A stretch of DNA of 20,683 nt from Clostridiales bacterium UBA4717 (GCA_002404395.1 DHJP01000132.1:1-20683), one strand, 5' to 3'; positions 1-7,178 are shown, counted from the stretch's first letter. Translations and numbers: made by a program. The notes: generated by a model not told the origin, from the sequence alone.

Positions 1-235
1 TTTCTTATGCAGTTTTTGAGCATCTTTGAAAATTTCGATTTGACTAAAAAACAATAGATGCACTCACCGATTTGACCGGACTTGAACTTGGGACACCGTG
101 AAAATCAAATATGAAATCAAGTTAAAAATGGCAAATGTACAAAATAGATGCACGGTGTAACATAATGCTTTTGAACCGTAACACAATTTAATACGAATAG
201 ATTAAGATAATAGTTTCTTAAAGGAGAAATATTGT
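1..235. other. Non-coding upstream region with short repeats
   Basis: I see no convincing gene here. An 11-bp direct repeat AATAGATGCAC lies at 53-63 and 143-153, and the inverted pair ACACCGTG (93-100) / CACGGTGT (151-158) could form a long-looped stem. A TTGAAC at 171-176 could be a -35 box for the following gene, but no good -10 stands at the right distance. The stretch at 70-100 resembles a reversed tRNA T-arm only superficially. Confidence 0.4.
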
Positions 236-1387
236 ATGACGATAAACATAGTTGATTATGGAGCGCGAACTCAAAACAGTGATAATGCTGAGTGCATACA
301 AAAAGCAATAGATTGCATGACAAAGGGTGGTACGTTGGTTATACCGAGCGGAGTGTTTGTTACCGGCGGGTTAAAACTGCGTTCTGACATATGTATTATA
401 CTTGAACCGGGTGCGGTTCTTAAGGCACATACTGATATATCAAAATATATGATGAATGGTTATTTTGATAGTTTCGGAAAAGAAACAAATTCTCTGATAA
501 TTGCAAAAAACTGTAAAAATATAACTATTTGCGGTGATGGAGCTATTGATTTATCAGGGAAAGAATTTGTAGATTTTGAACCTCATGGTGAGCAGATACA
601 AATGAGCACTGAAGATTTCTTGCAAATGCCGGCAATTCCACTCGATAGACCTCGCAGACCTATACTTTTTGATGGTTGTACAAATATAAAAATCAAAGAT
701 ATTACTGTATTTGATTCTCCTTGTTGGACATTTACTTTGCATAACTGTAATGATATCTTTGTCAGCAAAATAAGTGTTAAAAATAATCCGAGAATACCTC
801 ACAATGACGGTATTCATCTTACTGCGTGCCGAGATGCAATAATAACTGATTGCAGTTTTGTTTGCGGTGATGATTGTATAGCAATAACTTCGCTTTTTGA
901 CTATTCAATAGTTACAGAGAATATTGTTATTTCAAATTGTATAATGAGTTCGCGTTCGGCGGCCCTAAGAATAGGCCATATATCAAGCAAAATAAAAAAT
1001 ATTATTGCAAGTAATTTAATTATAAAAGACACAAATCGAGGTATTGCCATATTTGCCGGAGACGGTGGAAGCGTTGAGAATGTAAGGATTTCAAATGTTA
1101 TAGCACATACCAAACTTTTTAAAGGTGGCTGGTGGGGTAAAGGAGAACCGTTTGTACTTTGTACATATAACTCAACCGGAAAAATAAAAAATGTTTTTAT
1201 AAATTCAATGACTGCGTTTAGTGATAATTCGGGTGTGATTGCAGGAAATAATATTGAAAATGAATCATTTGCGGATGTTTCGCTTAACGTGGATTTTAGT
1301 AAATTTAAAGACGACAAATATGAGCTTTGTCCAAACGGCTTTGCAGATAGAAATGAAAAACAAAACGATATTGTGTATCTAAGTTAA
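236..1387 (+). CDS. GH28-like polygalacturonase-family glycosidase (cytoplasmic)
   Basis: This 383-residue protein has the glycoside hydrolase family 28 (polygalacturonase) right-handed beta-helix pattern. It begins with the typical VDYGA opening and a GGTLVIPSGVF strand near residues 31-41. The acidic catalytic motifs are visible as HNDG (Asp191) and GDD (Asp212-213), followed by RIGH (245-248) in place of the usual GHG. Family members hydrolyse alpha-galacturonosyl or related pectin linkages by inversion. There is no signal peptide, so it probably acts inside the cell on imported oligogalacturonides (inference). The start is fixed by AAAGGAGA, about 9 nt before the ATG. The SGNH esterase gene follows after 17 nt, probably in one operon. 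The stretch is AT-rich compared with the Rnf genes. The exact substrate cannot be read from the sequence. Confidence 0.85.
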   Translation: MTINIVDYGARTQNSDNAECIQKAIDCMTKGGTLVIPSGVFVTGGLKLRSDICIILEPGAVLKAHTDISKYMMNGYFDSFGKETNSLIIAKNCKNITICGDGAIDLSGKEFVDFEPHGEQIQMSTEDFLQMPAIPLDRPRRPILFDGCTNIKIKDITVFDSPCWTFTLHNCNDIFVSKISVKNNPRIPHNDGIHLTACRDAIITDCSFVCGDDCIAITSLFDYSIVTENIVISNCIMSSRSAALRIGHISSKIKNIIASNLIIKDTNRGIAIFAGDGGSVENVRISNVIAHTKLFKGGWWGKGEPFVLCTYNSTGKIKNVFINSMTAFSDNSGVIAGNNIENESFADVSLNVDFSKFKDDKYELCPNGFADRNEKQNDIVYLS

Positions 1388-1404
1388 ATATATCGGGGGA
1401 TGCA

Positions 1405-2031
1405 ATGAAAAGAATACTGTTTCAGGGAGATTCAATTACTGACTGGTTTCGTGCAAAAGACAGAGATGATGTTTTGGGCTCGAATTATGTGAGTATGATT
1501 TCAGGTGAACTAGGGCTGAAATATCCAAACAAATATGAGTTTATAAACCGAGGAATCAGCGGCAACAGGAGTATTGATATTTTAGGCAGAACTCAGAAAG
1601 ATATCGTTGCCTTAAAGCCGGATTATATGAGTATACTTGTGGGGGTAAATGATGTTTGGCACGGCTTGGAATGGAACAATGGAATATCGCCGGAAAGATA
1701 TGAAATATATTATAATATGATTATTGAAGAAACTAAGGAAAGCCTTCCTGATATAAAAATAATGATTTTGGAACCTTTTATATTAAAGGGAAGTGTAGCA
1801 ATGAAAGATCCTGATGCGTATATCAGCGGTGTAAAAAAACTTGCAAAAATTGCAAAAAAAGTTGCTGATAAAAACGGCGCCATTTTTGTTTTTTTGCAGG
1901 AAAAATTTGATGAAATGCTCAAATATGCACCTGTCGAATATTGGAGCTATGATGGTGTTCATCCCAATGCTGCAGGACATTGCATTATAAAAAATGCGTG
2001 GATTGAAGCTTTCGAAAAACAGTTTAGTTAA
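1405..2031 (+). CDS. SGNH/GDSL-family esterase
   Basis: This 208-residue SGNH hydrolase carries all four blocks: GDSIT (8-12, nucleophile Ser10), G50 and ISGN (to Asn54), GVNDV (80-84), and DGVHP (183-187) with the catalytic Asp183 and His186. Family members remove acetyl or other acyl groups from sugars, and rhamnogalacturonan acetylesterases belong here. Lying 17 nt after a GH28 gene, it most likely deacetylates pectin-derived oligosaccharides (inference). No signal peptide is visible, in keeping with a cytoplasmic role. GGGGGA at 1395-1400 serves as the ribosome site before ATG 1405. Length is normal for the single-domain family. Confidence 0.88.
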   Translation: MKRILFQGDSITDWFRAKDRDDVLGSNYVSMISGELGLKYPNKYEFINRGISGNRSIDILGRTQKDIVALKPDYMSILVGVNDVWHGLEWNNGISPERYEIYYNMIIEETKESLPDIKIMILEPFILKGSVAMKDPDAYISGVKKLAKIAKKVADKNGAIFVFLQEKFDEMLKYAPVEYWSYDGVHPNAAGHCIIKNAWIEAFEKQFS

Positions 2032-2080
2032 AATATTTTAAAAAACAGCAAACTTGGCAAAAATTGCTTTTTGAGTTTGC
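2031..2080 (-). terminator. Possible leftward intrinsic terminator
   Basis: Stem GCAAACT (2048-2054) / AGTTTGC (2074-2080) encloses a partly self-complementary loop. Read on the minus strand it is followed by a T-rich tract (complement of 2031-2047). It could end transcription of the leftward GH28 gene, whose stop lies over 200 nt away. Confidence 0.45.
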
Positions 2081-2202
2081 AATTAAAAAGCTATTATCTG
2101 TTTTAAAAATGTGTTTTAATGCAAGCAGGAACAACTATTGCATTATAATAATGATCATGAGAGTTATGATAAAGTCACGCTCTGTATATGTATTTGTACA
2201 TT

Positions 2203-2257
2203 AAAGGTCAGTCAAAAATGAATTTCTCAAAATTCATTTTTGACTGACCTTTGTTTT
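2203..2257 (+). terminator. Perfect 23-bp hairpin, terminator between convergent genes
   Basis: The arms 2203-2225 and 2230-2252 are perfect reverse complements around the 4-nt loop CTCA, followed by GTTTTG on the plus strand. It lies between the convergent SGNH and leftward GH28 genes. A rightward terminator is the simplest reading. The unusual stem length also leaves open a palindromic mobile remnant. Confidence 0.6.
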
Positions 2258-2293
2258 GCTTGAATCGGCATTGACTGCATTTTAAAGACAAAT

Positions 2294-3598
2294 TTATCGC
2301 CCGCCAAGACCCGATTTTCCGCTTTCACCTTTTATTATATTGAATGTGCCGGAGTCGGATGTTTTAACTTTTCCTTCAGAGCGTATAATTATTTCAGGCT
2401 TTACATATCCTTCTGCTTTTACGTTTTCCAAATTAACCGTGTCAAAAAATTCAGCGTCCATAAAAACTTCGGAATTGTATTCGGGCGATGCGGAAAGCTC
2501 AGAGTTTTTAATGTTGAATACTATCGGATCTTCGCGGTCGCCGTGTATGTAAATCGGCTGTTTAAGCCCTGTTGCTTTACAATTATCAAATGTGATGGAG
2601 GTGAGGGCTTTGTTGCAGCACCAAATATGGTTTCCGAAATCCATATTGAATAACTGCATTATATTTTCAAAAACGCAGTCTTTTATCAAAATATTTCCCA
2701 TACGCGGCAGAGGCAGTTCGCCGAAGCGATCGTCGCAATAGTACAAAAAGGCGATAAGCGAGTGGTGTCGTGCATCTGGACCCGGCATTGAACCCAATTT
2801 CTTTTTATCAATAGTTAGCGAACCCCTGAATGCGAATTCGGTCGGAGAGGTGCATTTGCAGCGTTCAATTATAACATCAGCCCCGCCGAAACGAATTGCG
2901 CTGCAAGATGAGTTGAGAATACAATCGCGTACCCTGACATACTCGCTTCCGTAACCGGCTATACTGTCGTCTCCGCTGAAAAAACGGCACTCGGATATAT
3001 CAACATTTTTGGATAAAAATGCGTCAAAGCCGTCATGTCCTCCGTATACCGTGACATCTTTAACCGCTATGTTTTCGGAACGGAAGATGGCGTGAGCCCA
3101 ATTTCCCGTGTTTCTTATGGTATATCCGCGCAGCGTAACATTATTACACAGCCATAGGTTAATACCGTGAGGGCCGCGATAGCCTTCCTCGCCTTCGGAG
3201 TCAAAGCAATTCTTTCCGTCGATCCAAGAGTAAGGATCACCGATTATTCCTATATCCGTTGCATTGACCGCGCGGATTATACCGTGATTCCAACGAGATA
3301 AAGGTTGCGCCGAACTCCGAATGCCGTTTTGAAAATCCTCCCATGATACCGGCTCCAGCGTATCGCTTTCCAAAGCGGCATAATCCTCGGGATCCTCACT
3401 CGCCTCCAATATTGCTCCGGAAAGCAAATGCAGCGTAACGTGTGAACGCAACCGCAGTCCGCCGGTGCGGTAAACACCTGCCGGAATAACAACTTCGCCG
3501 CCGCCGTTTAAAAAGCATTTATCGATAGCATTTTGAATAGCTTCGGTTTGCAGCAAATCACTTACTTTCGCACCGAAATCAATTATATTATATACCAT
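2294..3598 (-). CDS. GH28-like beta-helix glycosidase
   Basis: This 434-residue right-handed beta-helix protein of the GH28/pectin-lyase fold opens with YNIIDFGAK and a GGGEVVIPAGVYRTGG strand. The candidate catalytic acids are in GHDG (Asp189) and SGDD (Asp210-211). The canonical GHG is replaced by SAIRFGG, so activity on simple polygalacturonate is uncertain. It may act on another uronic-acid linkage. An ATG at 3637 would add 13 residues, but it falls inside the proximal -10 box. I therefore chose the ATG at 3598, preceded by GGTGG about 6 nt upstream. There is no signal peptide, which suggests a cytoplasmic enzyme. The AraC gene upstream in the same direction is the likely regulator (inference). 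Confidence 0.8.
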   Translation of the reverse strand: MVYNIIDFGAKVSDLLQTEAIQNAIDKCFLNGGGEVVIPAGVYRTGGLRLRSHVTLHLLSGAILEASEDPEDYAALESDTLEPVSWEDFQNGIRSSAQPLSRWNHGIIRAVNATDIGIIGDPYSWIDGKNCFDSEGEEGYRGPHGINLWLCNNVTLRGYTIRNTGNWAHAIFRSENIAVKDVTVYGGHDGFDAFLSKNVDISECRFFSGDDSIAGYGSEYVRVRDCILNSSCSAIRFGGADVIIERCKCTSPTEFAFRGSLTIDKKKLGSMPGPDARHHSLIAFLYYCDDRFGELPLPRMGNILIKDCVFENIMQLFNMDFGNHIWCCNKALTSITFDNCKATGLKQPIYIHGDREDPIVFNIKNSELSASPEYNSEVFMDAEFFDTVNLENVKAEGYVKPEIIIRSEGKVKTSDSGTFNIIKGESGKSGLGGR

Positions 3599-3839
3599 AA
3601 CAGCCACCATACCATATAAAAGGTTGACTGCACACATTGTAACATAGTTTAATAGTTTTGTAAATACATAGTGTAATAATCGTCGCTCATGTTTGAATGA
3701 TTTTCAAAGGGATACCGTCTTCTGCTTGCCTGATATCGCAAGGCAGACAGACGCGAGCCTTATACTTGCATTGCTGCCGGAAGAAAAAGCTTTCATACGT
3801 TAACTCTGTTTCTTATATAAATATTTTTAATTTGCCAGA
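3599..3839 (-). other. Structured leader before the leftward GH28 gene
   Basis: About 240 nt without a clear gene. Transcripts from the two distal promoters would carry it as a 5' leader. It contains an imperfect stem-loop at 3717-3748 (CTTGC/GCAAG core around GATATCAG with flanking GTC/GAC pairs). It also has a 30-codon reading frame at 3704-3796 with only a weak ribosome site. I recognise no known riboswitch. Confidence 0.35.
3636..3664 (-). promoter_or_regulatory. Sigma-A promoter, proximal, for leftward GH28 gene
   Basis: On the minus strand TTTACA (3659-3664) and TACAAT (3636-3641) are separated by 17 nt. The predicted start near 3629 leaves a leader of about 30 nt before ATG 3598. Confidence 0.6.
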
Positions 3840-3869
3840 ATTATACATTAAAATCCCAAAAAATGTCAA
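3840..3869 (-). promoter_or_regulatory. Sigma-A promoter, middle (TTGACA-18-TATAAT)
   Basis: Both hexamers are perfect on the minus strand: TTGACA (3864-3869) and TATAAT (3840-3845), 18 nt apart. It points leftwards into the leader of the GH28 gene, with an expected start near 3833. Confidence 0.6.
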
Positions 3870-3896
3870 TATAATCTTCTTACAGGCACTTGTCAA
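3868..3896 (-). promoter_or_regulatory. Sigma-A promoter, distal (TTGACA-17-TATATT)
   Basis: On the minus strand TTGACA (3891-3896) and TATATT (3868-3873) are 17 nt apart, immediately after the AraC stop codon. Its -10 box overlaps the -35 box of the middle promoter, so the two may exclude each other. Confidence 0.5.
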
Positions 3897-3897
3897 A

Positions 3898-4671
3898 TTA
3901 AACCTTAATATTTTTGCGAAAATCAGTCGGTGTATACCCGGTTTCTTTTTTGAAAAAACGAGTGAAATAGTTTGTATCGTAAAATCCGACTCTGCCTGCA
4001 ATTTGACGAATACACAAATTACTGTTCAAAAGTAAGTCCTCGGCGAGTTTGATTTTTAATGATATTATATACCTTTTGGGTGCAATTCCGGTTTCTTTGG
4101 AGAACTTGTGACGAAAGTAATCTGTTGAATAACCGAATTGCTTGGCGGCCTCGTTTAAATCAATATACGGTTTGTCGATGTTATTATTTATATATGTTAA
4201 GATGTCGGAAAATTCGCTTTTGACATACGGCTTTTCAGTTTCATCAAGTAATGATAATATTTCATAAAAGGTGGATTTGGCTTTCAATTTGTTTTCGCCT
4301 TTAAATTCATTAAGGATACGTTTGAAAGCAGTGGAAATGGCATGACCGTTTAGCTTGTACAGTTTGGCACTGTTAGATAATGAATGTTCCGAAGTGAAAA
4401 ATATACATACACCGGAGCCGGGCTTCAGAAAGATTTTATTGTATGGAATATCGCTCTGCGTTTCACACGGAAGAAAAAGCACGGAGTTATCGTCATATAT
4501 AAAGTGATTGTTATTGTATGTTATGCTTGTTTCACCTTTGATTTTTATTCCTAATTGATAGAATTTGGTTTCTCCCAAACGCCGGATTCCGGTTCCGACT
4601 TCGGTTCGGTTTACGGTAGTTGTAAAAACATTTGTAATATGTATACAGTCGGTATTATAATTGCAAAACAT
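3898..4671 (-). CDS. AraC-family transcriptional regulator
   Basis: A 257-residue AraC/XylS regulator. The N-terminal half is a cupin-like effector domain. The last 100 residues form the paired helix-turn-helix domain, with DLNEAAKQFGYSTDYFRHKF as first helix pair and IAGRVGFYDTNYFTRFFKK as second, ending TGYTPTDFR. Longer reading (to 4779) is possible, but the ATG at 4689 overlaps the promoter -10. The ATG at 4671 has GGGGTGAT just upstream. It lies upstream of and co-oriented with the leftward GH28 gene and diverges from a serine hydrolase gene. It is the likely activator of the former and perhaps of the GH28/SGNH pair (inference). The effector is unknown. Confidence 0.88.
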   Translation of the reverse strand: MFCNYNTDCIHITNVFTTTVNRTEVGTGIRRLGETKFYQLGIKIKGETSITYNNNHFIYDDNSVLFLPCETQSDIPYNKIFLKPGSGVCIFFTSEHSLSNSAKLYKLNGHAISTAFKRILNEFKGENKLKAKSTFYEILSLLDETEKPYVKSEFSDILTYINNNIDKPYIDLNEAAKQFGYSTDYFRHKFSKETGIAPKRYIISLKIKLAEDLLLNSNLCIRQIAGRVGFYDTNYFTRFFKKETGYTPTDFRKNIKV

Positions 4672-4687
4672 TTCATCACCCCGCTTC

Positions 4688-4716
4688 ATAATAACATAAA
4701 AAAATTTAAAATACAA
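4688..4716 (-). promoter_or_regulatory. Promoter of the AraC gene
   Basis: On the minus strand TTGTAT (4711-4716) and TATTAT (4688-4693) are 17 nt apart, giving a short leader of about 10 nt before ATG 4671. It is back-to-back with the promoter at 4748-4776, so both could be controlled from the shared region. Confidence 0.55.
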
Positions 4717-4747
4717 CCGAAAAATGCTGTATATCCGAATTTTTAAA

Positions 4748-4776
4748 TTGATGAAGGCTTTAAAATATAATATAAT
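4748..4776 (+). promoter_or_regulatory. Promoter of the serine hydrolase gene
   Basis: TTGATG (4748-4753) and a perfect TATAAT (4771-4776) are 17 nt apart. The expected start near 4783 coincides with the beginning of the ribosome site GAGGTGAT, so the leader is very short. Confidence 0.75.
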
Positions 4777-4794
4777 CATTGTGAGGTGATTTAT

Positions 4795-5826
4795 ATGAAA
4801 CTTAATAAAACAAAGTTATTTATGGAAAGTTTAATAAAAGAAGGAGTCCTTGACTCCTATGCCGTACTTTTTAAAAAAGAAAATGACAAATGCTTGATTT
4901 CTTCCGATAATGTAACTCCGGACACCTACTTTGATATAGCAAGTATGGGTAAAGTACTTGTCACGGCAACGCTTATCCTAAAGGCGATGGGTGAAAAGAA
5001 GGTCTCTCTGAATGACACGCTGGATATGTTTTTTGATGAAGTGCCGGAGAGCAAAAGAAAAATAACGGTCAGGCAAATGCTTACACATACCTCCGGAATT
5101 GTAAGATGTCCTCTGCCGCCGGAGCTTGCCGAAAAAGGGAATAAGGCTGTGGCAAAATATATTATAGATAATCCTCTGGCATATGAGCCGGGTGAGGGGA
5201 AGATATACTCCTGCAACGCTTATATTTTGCTCGGGTTCATTGTTGAAAAAATATATAATATGCCGCTTGATAAGGCATTTTATGCTAATACCAAAAGCGC
5301 ATTGAATCTGACCAAAAGCGGATTTAATATTGATATTAACGAGCCGAATGCCGCGGTTTCATACAGACGCGTCAGGGTTGGAAAATATCGGTCGGATGAT
5401 GACAATGTCTGTAACATGAAAGGCATTGCCGGGAGCGGAGCGCAGTTTTTTACAATGGCTGATATGGAAAAATATTGTGATGCAATCATGCAAAAAAATT
5501 CAAAGCTGTATTCATCGGAAATCTATGACCTTGCGGAAAAAAGTTACACCGGGAGTCTCGGCGAAGATGCGAACGGGCTTGGATGGCTGATCGTTGACAA
5601 AAGGTACAGGCAAACGGGAAAGCTGTTCCCAAACGGCAGTTTCGGTCACTGCGGTCACACCGGAACATCGTTCTTTTTTGATCGCGGAGAAAATATGTAT
5701 GCGGTTATACTGACAAATGCTACGAGATGCATATGGTTAAAAAATAATTACAAAGAAGATTACGATGCAGTTTGTAAAATGAGAGAAAATATTCACAACA
5801 AAATTTTATCGGACATAAGCGAATAG
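4795..5826 (+). CDS. Serine beta-lactamase-fold hydrolase (class C-like)
   Basis: A 343-residue protein of the beta-lactamase/D-aminopeptidase/esterase superfamily. The SxxK motif is SMGK (Ser50, Lys53), after the typical FDIASMGK. TVRQMLTHTSGI (91-102) is the conserved family helix. The YxN position reads YSC (138-140), so the Asn is replaced by Cys. The third motif is HTG (288-290). There is no signal peptide, which argues against a periplasmic lactamase. An intracellular esterase or peptidase is more likely, with substrate unknown. The start is ATG 4795 with GAGGTGAT four bases away. A GTG 9 nt upstream is inside that ribosome site and is rejected. It is divergent from the AraC gene. Confidence 0.85.
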   Translation: MKLNKTKLFMESLIKEGVLDSYAVLFKKENDKCLISSDNVTPDTYFDIASMGKVLVTATLILKAMGEKKVSLNDTLDMFFDEVPESKRKITVRQMLTHTSGIVRCPLPPELAEKGNKAVAKYIIDNPLAYEPGEGKIYSCNAYILLGFIVEKIYNMPLDKAFYANTKSALNLTKSGFNIDINEPNAAVSYRRVRVGKYRSDDDNVCNMKGIAGSGAQFFTMADMEKYCDAIMQKNSKLYSSEIYDLAEKSYTGSLGEDANGLGWLIVDKRYRQTGKLFPNGSFGHCGHTGTSFFFDRGENMYAVILTNATRCIWLKNNYKEDYDAVCKMRENIHNKILSDISE

Positions 5827-5860
5827 AGGCAAAGTCGGCAATCGCGGCGTCAATATATGT

Positions 5861-5889
5861 TTGACAAAAAATGTATTGGGTGATATAAT
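5861..5889 (+). promoter_or_regulatory. Perfect-consensus sigma-A promoter
   Basis: TTGACA (5861-5866), 17 nt, TATAAT (5884-5889): both boxes and the spacing match consensus exactly. The gene downstream should be strongly transcribed, with a start near 5896. Confidence 0.85.
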
Positions 5890-5895
5890 AATTTT

Positions 5896-5909
5896 GACTC
5901 TTTTGAGTC
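5896..5909 (+). other. Stem-loop at the predicted transcript 5' end
   Basis: GACTC (5896-5900), TTTT loop, GAGTC (5905-5909). It begins at the predicted +1 of the promoter above, so the mRNA would start with a hairpin, which could protect its 5' end. About 100 nt of GC-rich leader without a good ribosome site follows. Confidence 0.45.
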
Positions 5910-6010
5910 CTGAAAAGGCGCGGCGCAGGTTTGATTTTGAGACGGCGGCGCGCGTTAAATGCAATAAAACAGTAAAAAGTCGAAACAAGAGGCCGGTACA
6001 CACTTATTTT

Positions 6011-6628
6011 ATGGGAAATTCATTAAACGCCGTGGCATTTTATAAGAAATTTTTGCTCTCATTCAAAGAGGAACGAAGCTTTATTGACGGCTCGGGCAGA
6101 GCAAGAACTTATATGGATATTTACCGATGCGATGAAAAGCAATTTACATATATCGCAAATAAAATCCTGATTGAAGAAATAATCGAATCGTTCGGACTTA
6201 CCGTACAACACGAATATTTCAGGATCGACACGGTCGGTTACCTTGGCAGATATCTTGAGCTTGACAAAGCCGAAGCTAAAAAACTCGGCATGAAACGGCA
6301 TTTATGGGATTTGAAAATCGTTGTTGAGCATGAAAACAACAAAGCCGATTGGCTTGACGAGCTGATAAAGCTGATACACATAAAGTGTCCGCTCAAGGTC
6401 GTGATCGGATATAATTATTGTGACAGACGCGAGAACGGCGAGAGCGGAAAGCTGCGGTATGCCGCCGAGTGCATGAACAAGATCGAGGCGTTTAATGCAT
6501 TCGATCCCGAGGAATATTTGCTGATCATCGGTTCGGGGGAGCCTAAGGAGCGGGGAAAGCCGATGTACCAAAGTTTTGATTACCGAGGGTATTTGTACAA
6601 TCCCGACAGCGGATTTGAAGCGCTGTAA
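6011..6628 (+). CDS. Unrecognised protein, weak PD-(D/E)XK nuclease-like pattern
   Basis: I do not recognise this 205-residue protein with confidence. The reading frame stays open back to 5861, but that codon is the promoter -35 box. The first ATG after the promoter is 6011, and its ribosome site is poor (AGAGG about 20 nt upstream), so the start is uncertain. The middle has a layout reminiscent of restriction-endonuclease-like folds. An Asp in FRIDTVGYLGR is followed by a strand DLKIVVEHENN, a helix WLDELIKLIHIKC and a strand PLKVVIGY. The usual ExK is EHEN here, so this is a guess from pattern only. No membrane segment or signal peptide is visible. Its 3' end faces the AraC remnant. Confidence 0.6.
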   Translation: MGNSLNAVAFYKKFLLSFKEERSFIDGSGRARTYMDIYRCDEKQFTYIANKILIEEIIESFGLTVQHEYFRIDTVGYLGRYLELDKAEAKKLGMKRHLWDLKIVVEHENNKADWLDELIKLIHIKCPLKVVIGYNYCDRRENGESGKLRYAAECMNKIEAFNAFDPEEYLLIIGSGEPKERGKPMYQSFDYRGYLYNPDSGFEAL

Positions 6629-6653
6629 TTGTACTGCAAAGCCTTCCGAAGTT

Positions 6654-6926
6654 TTATTTTTTGAGCTTGCTTTTGTACCGCTTCAATACTCGTTTCATAT
6701 GCGCGGCATCGTAAAATCTGCATTTTAACGCAAGCTCTTCGCCCGACAATTTCTTTTGCGAAGATAACTCAAGCGCAATTTTGCAACGGTAGTTGTTCAG
6801 ATAATCGATCGGGCTTTGCCGACACATTTTTTGAAAGAGAGTGGAGCGTGACATATATGTAAGCTTACAAAGGCTGTCGATTGTGATTTTTTCCTCGTAA
6901 TGCTTTGAATGCTCTTGAAAGTATTG
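6654..6926 (-). pseudogene. AraC-family regulator remnant (C-terminal DNA-binding domain only)
   Basis: The frame is open for 90 codons from 6926, bounded upstream by a TAA (6927-6929). The encoded segment reads as an AraC double helix-turn-helix domain: KITIDSLCKLTYMSRSTLF as first recognition region, DYLNNYR linker, then ELALKCRFYDAAHMKRVLKR. It ends soon after the second helix. The effector-binding half of about 180 residues is missing and no ribosome site precedes any start. Internal ATG 6854 would yield only 66 residues, starting inside the first HTH. The remnant meets the glycyl radical fragment head to head with about 40 bp overlap, which suggests a deletion joint. Confidence 0.75.
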
Positions 6927-7123
6927 TTAAGACCTATGCCGGGCGCGGCGGATTTGAGATGCAGATCAATGTGGTTGACGCAAACACACTTAAAGCGGCA
7001 CGGGCAGAGCCGGAAAAATATCGGGATCTTATTGTACGTATCGGCGGATACAGTGATTATTTTGTCAGGCTTTCCGAGAATATGCAGAATGAAGTGATCG
7101 CAAGGACCGAACATAAAATATAA
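6887..7123 (+). pseudogene. Glycyl radical enzyme remnant (C-terminal glycyl radical domain)
   Basis: From about 6890 the frame encodes the last 70 or so residues of a pyruvate formate-lyase/diol-dehydratase family enzyme. QINVVDANTLKAA is followed by PEKYRDLIVRIGGYSDYF and IARTEHKI. The radical-bearing Gly in RIGGY is encoded at 7046-7048. Intact enzymes have roughly 800 residues. Here the frame is closed by TGA at 6884-6886 and lacks the thiyl-radical cysteine domain. A TTG at 6905 has no ribosome site. The activase begins 55 nt downstream, as in intact operons. An alternative is a tiny stand-alone glycyl domain like GrcA/YfiD, but this is shorter than that protein and lacks translation signals. 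Confidence 0.8.
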
Positions 7124-7178
7124 AGCTTTATATTTCGTAATTGAACTGAACCGCCAAGAAGGGTAGTGATACATAATT

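Noticed and set aside
68..110. tRNA-like sequence on the minus strand (CTTGAACTTGGGACACC)
   Set aside because: It resembles a T-arm with variable loop, but the stem halves do not pair and no anticodon or D-arm can be drawn around it.
3697..4035. 112-codon plus-strand reading frame
   Set aside because: It has no ribosome site, overlaps the end of the AraC gene antisense and covers the leftward promoters.
4672..4779. 36-residue N-terminal extension of the AraC regulator
   Set aside because: The stretch contains the -35 and -10 boxes and is AT-rich without a ribosome site.
5861..6010. N-terminal extension of the unknown protein from TTG 5861
   Set aside because: That TTG is the -35 box of a perfect promoter, so it cannot be in the mRNA made from it.
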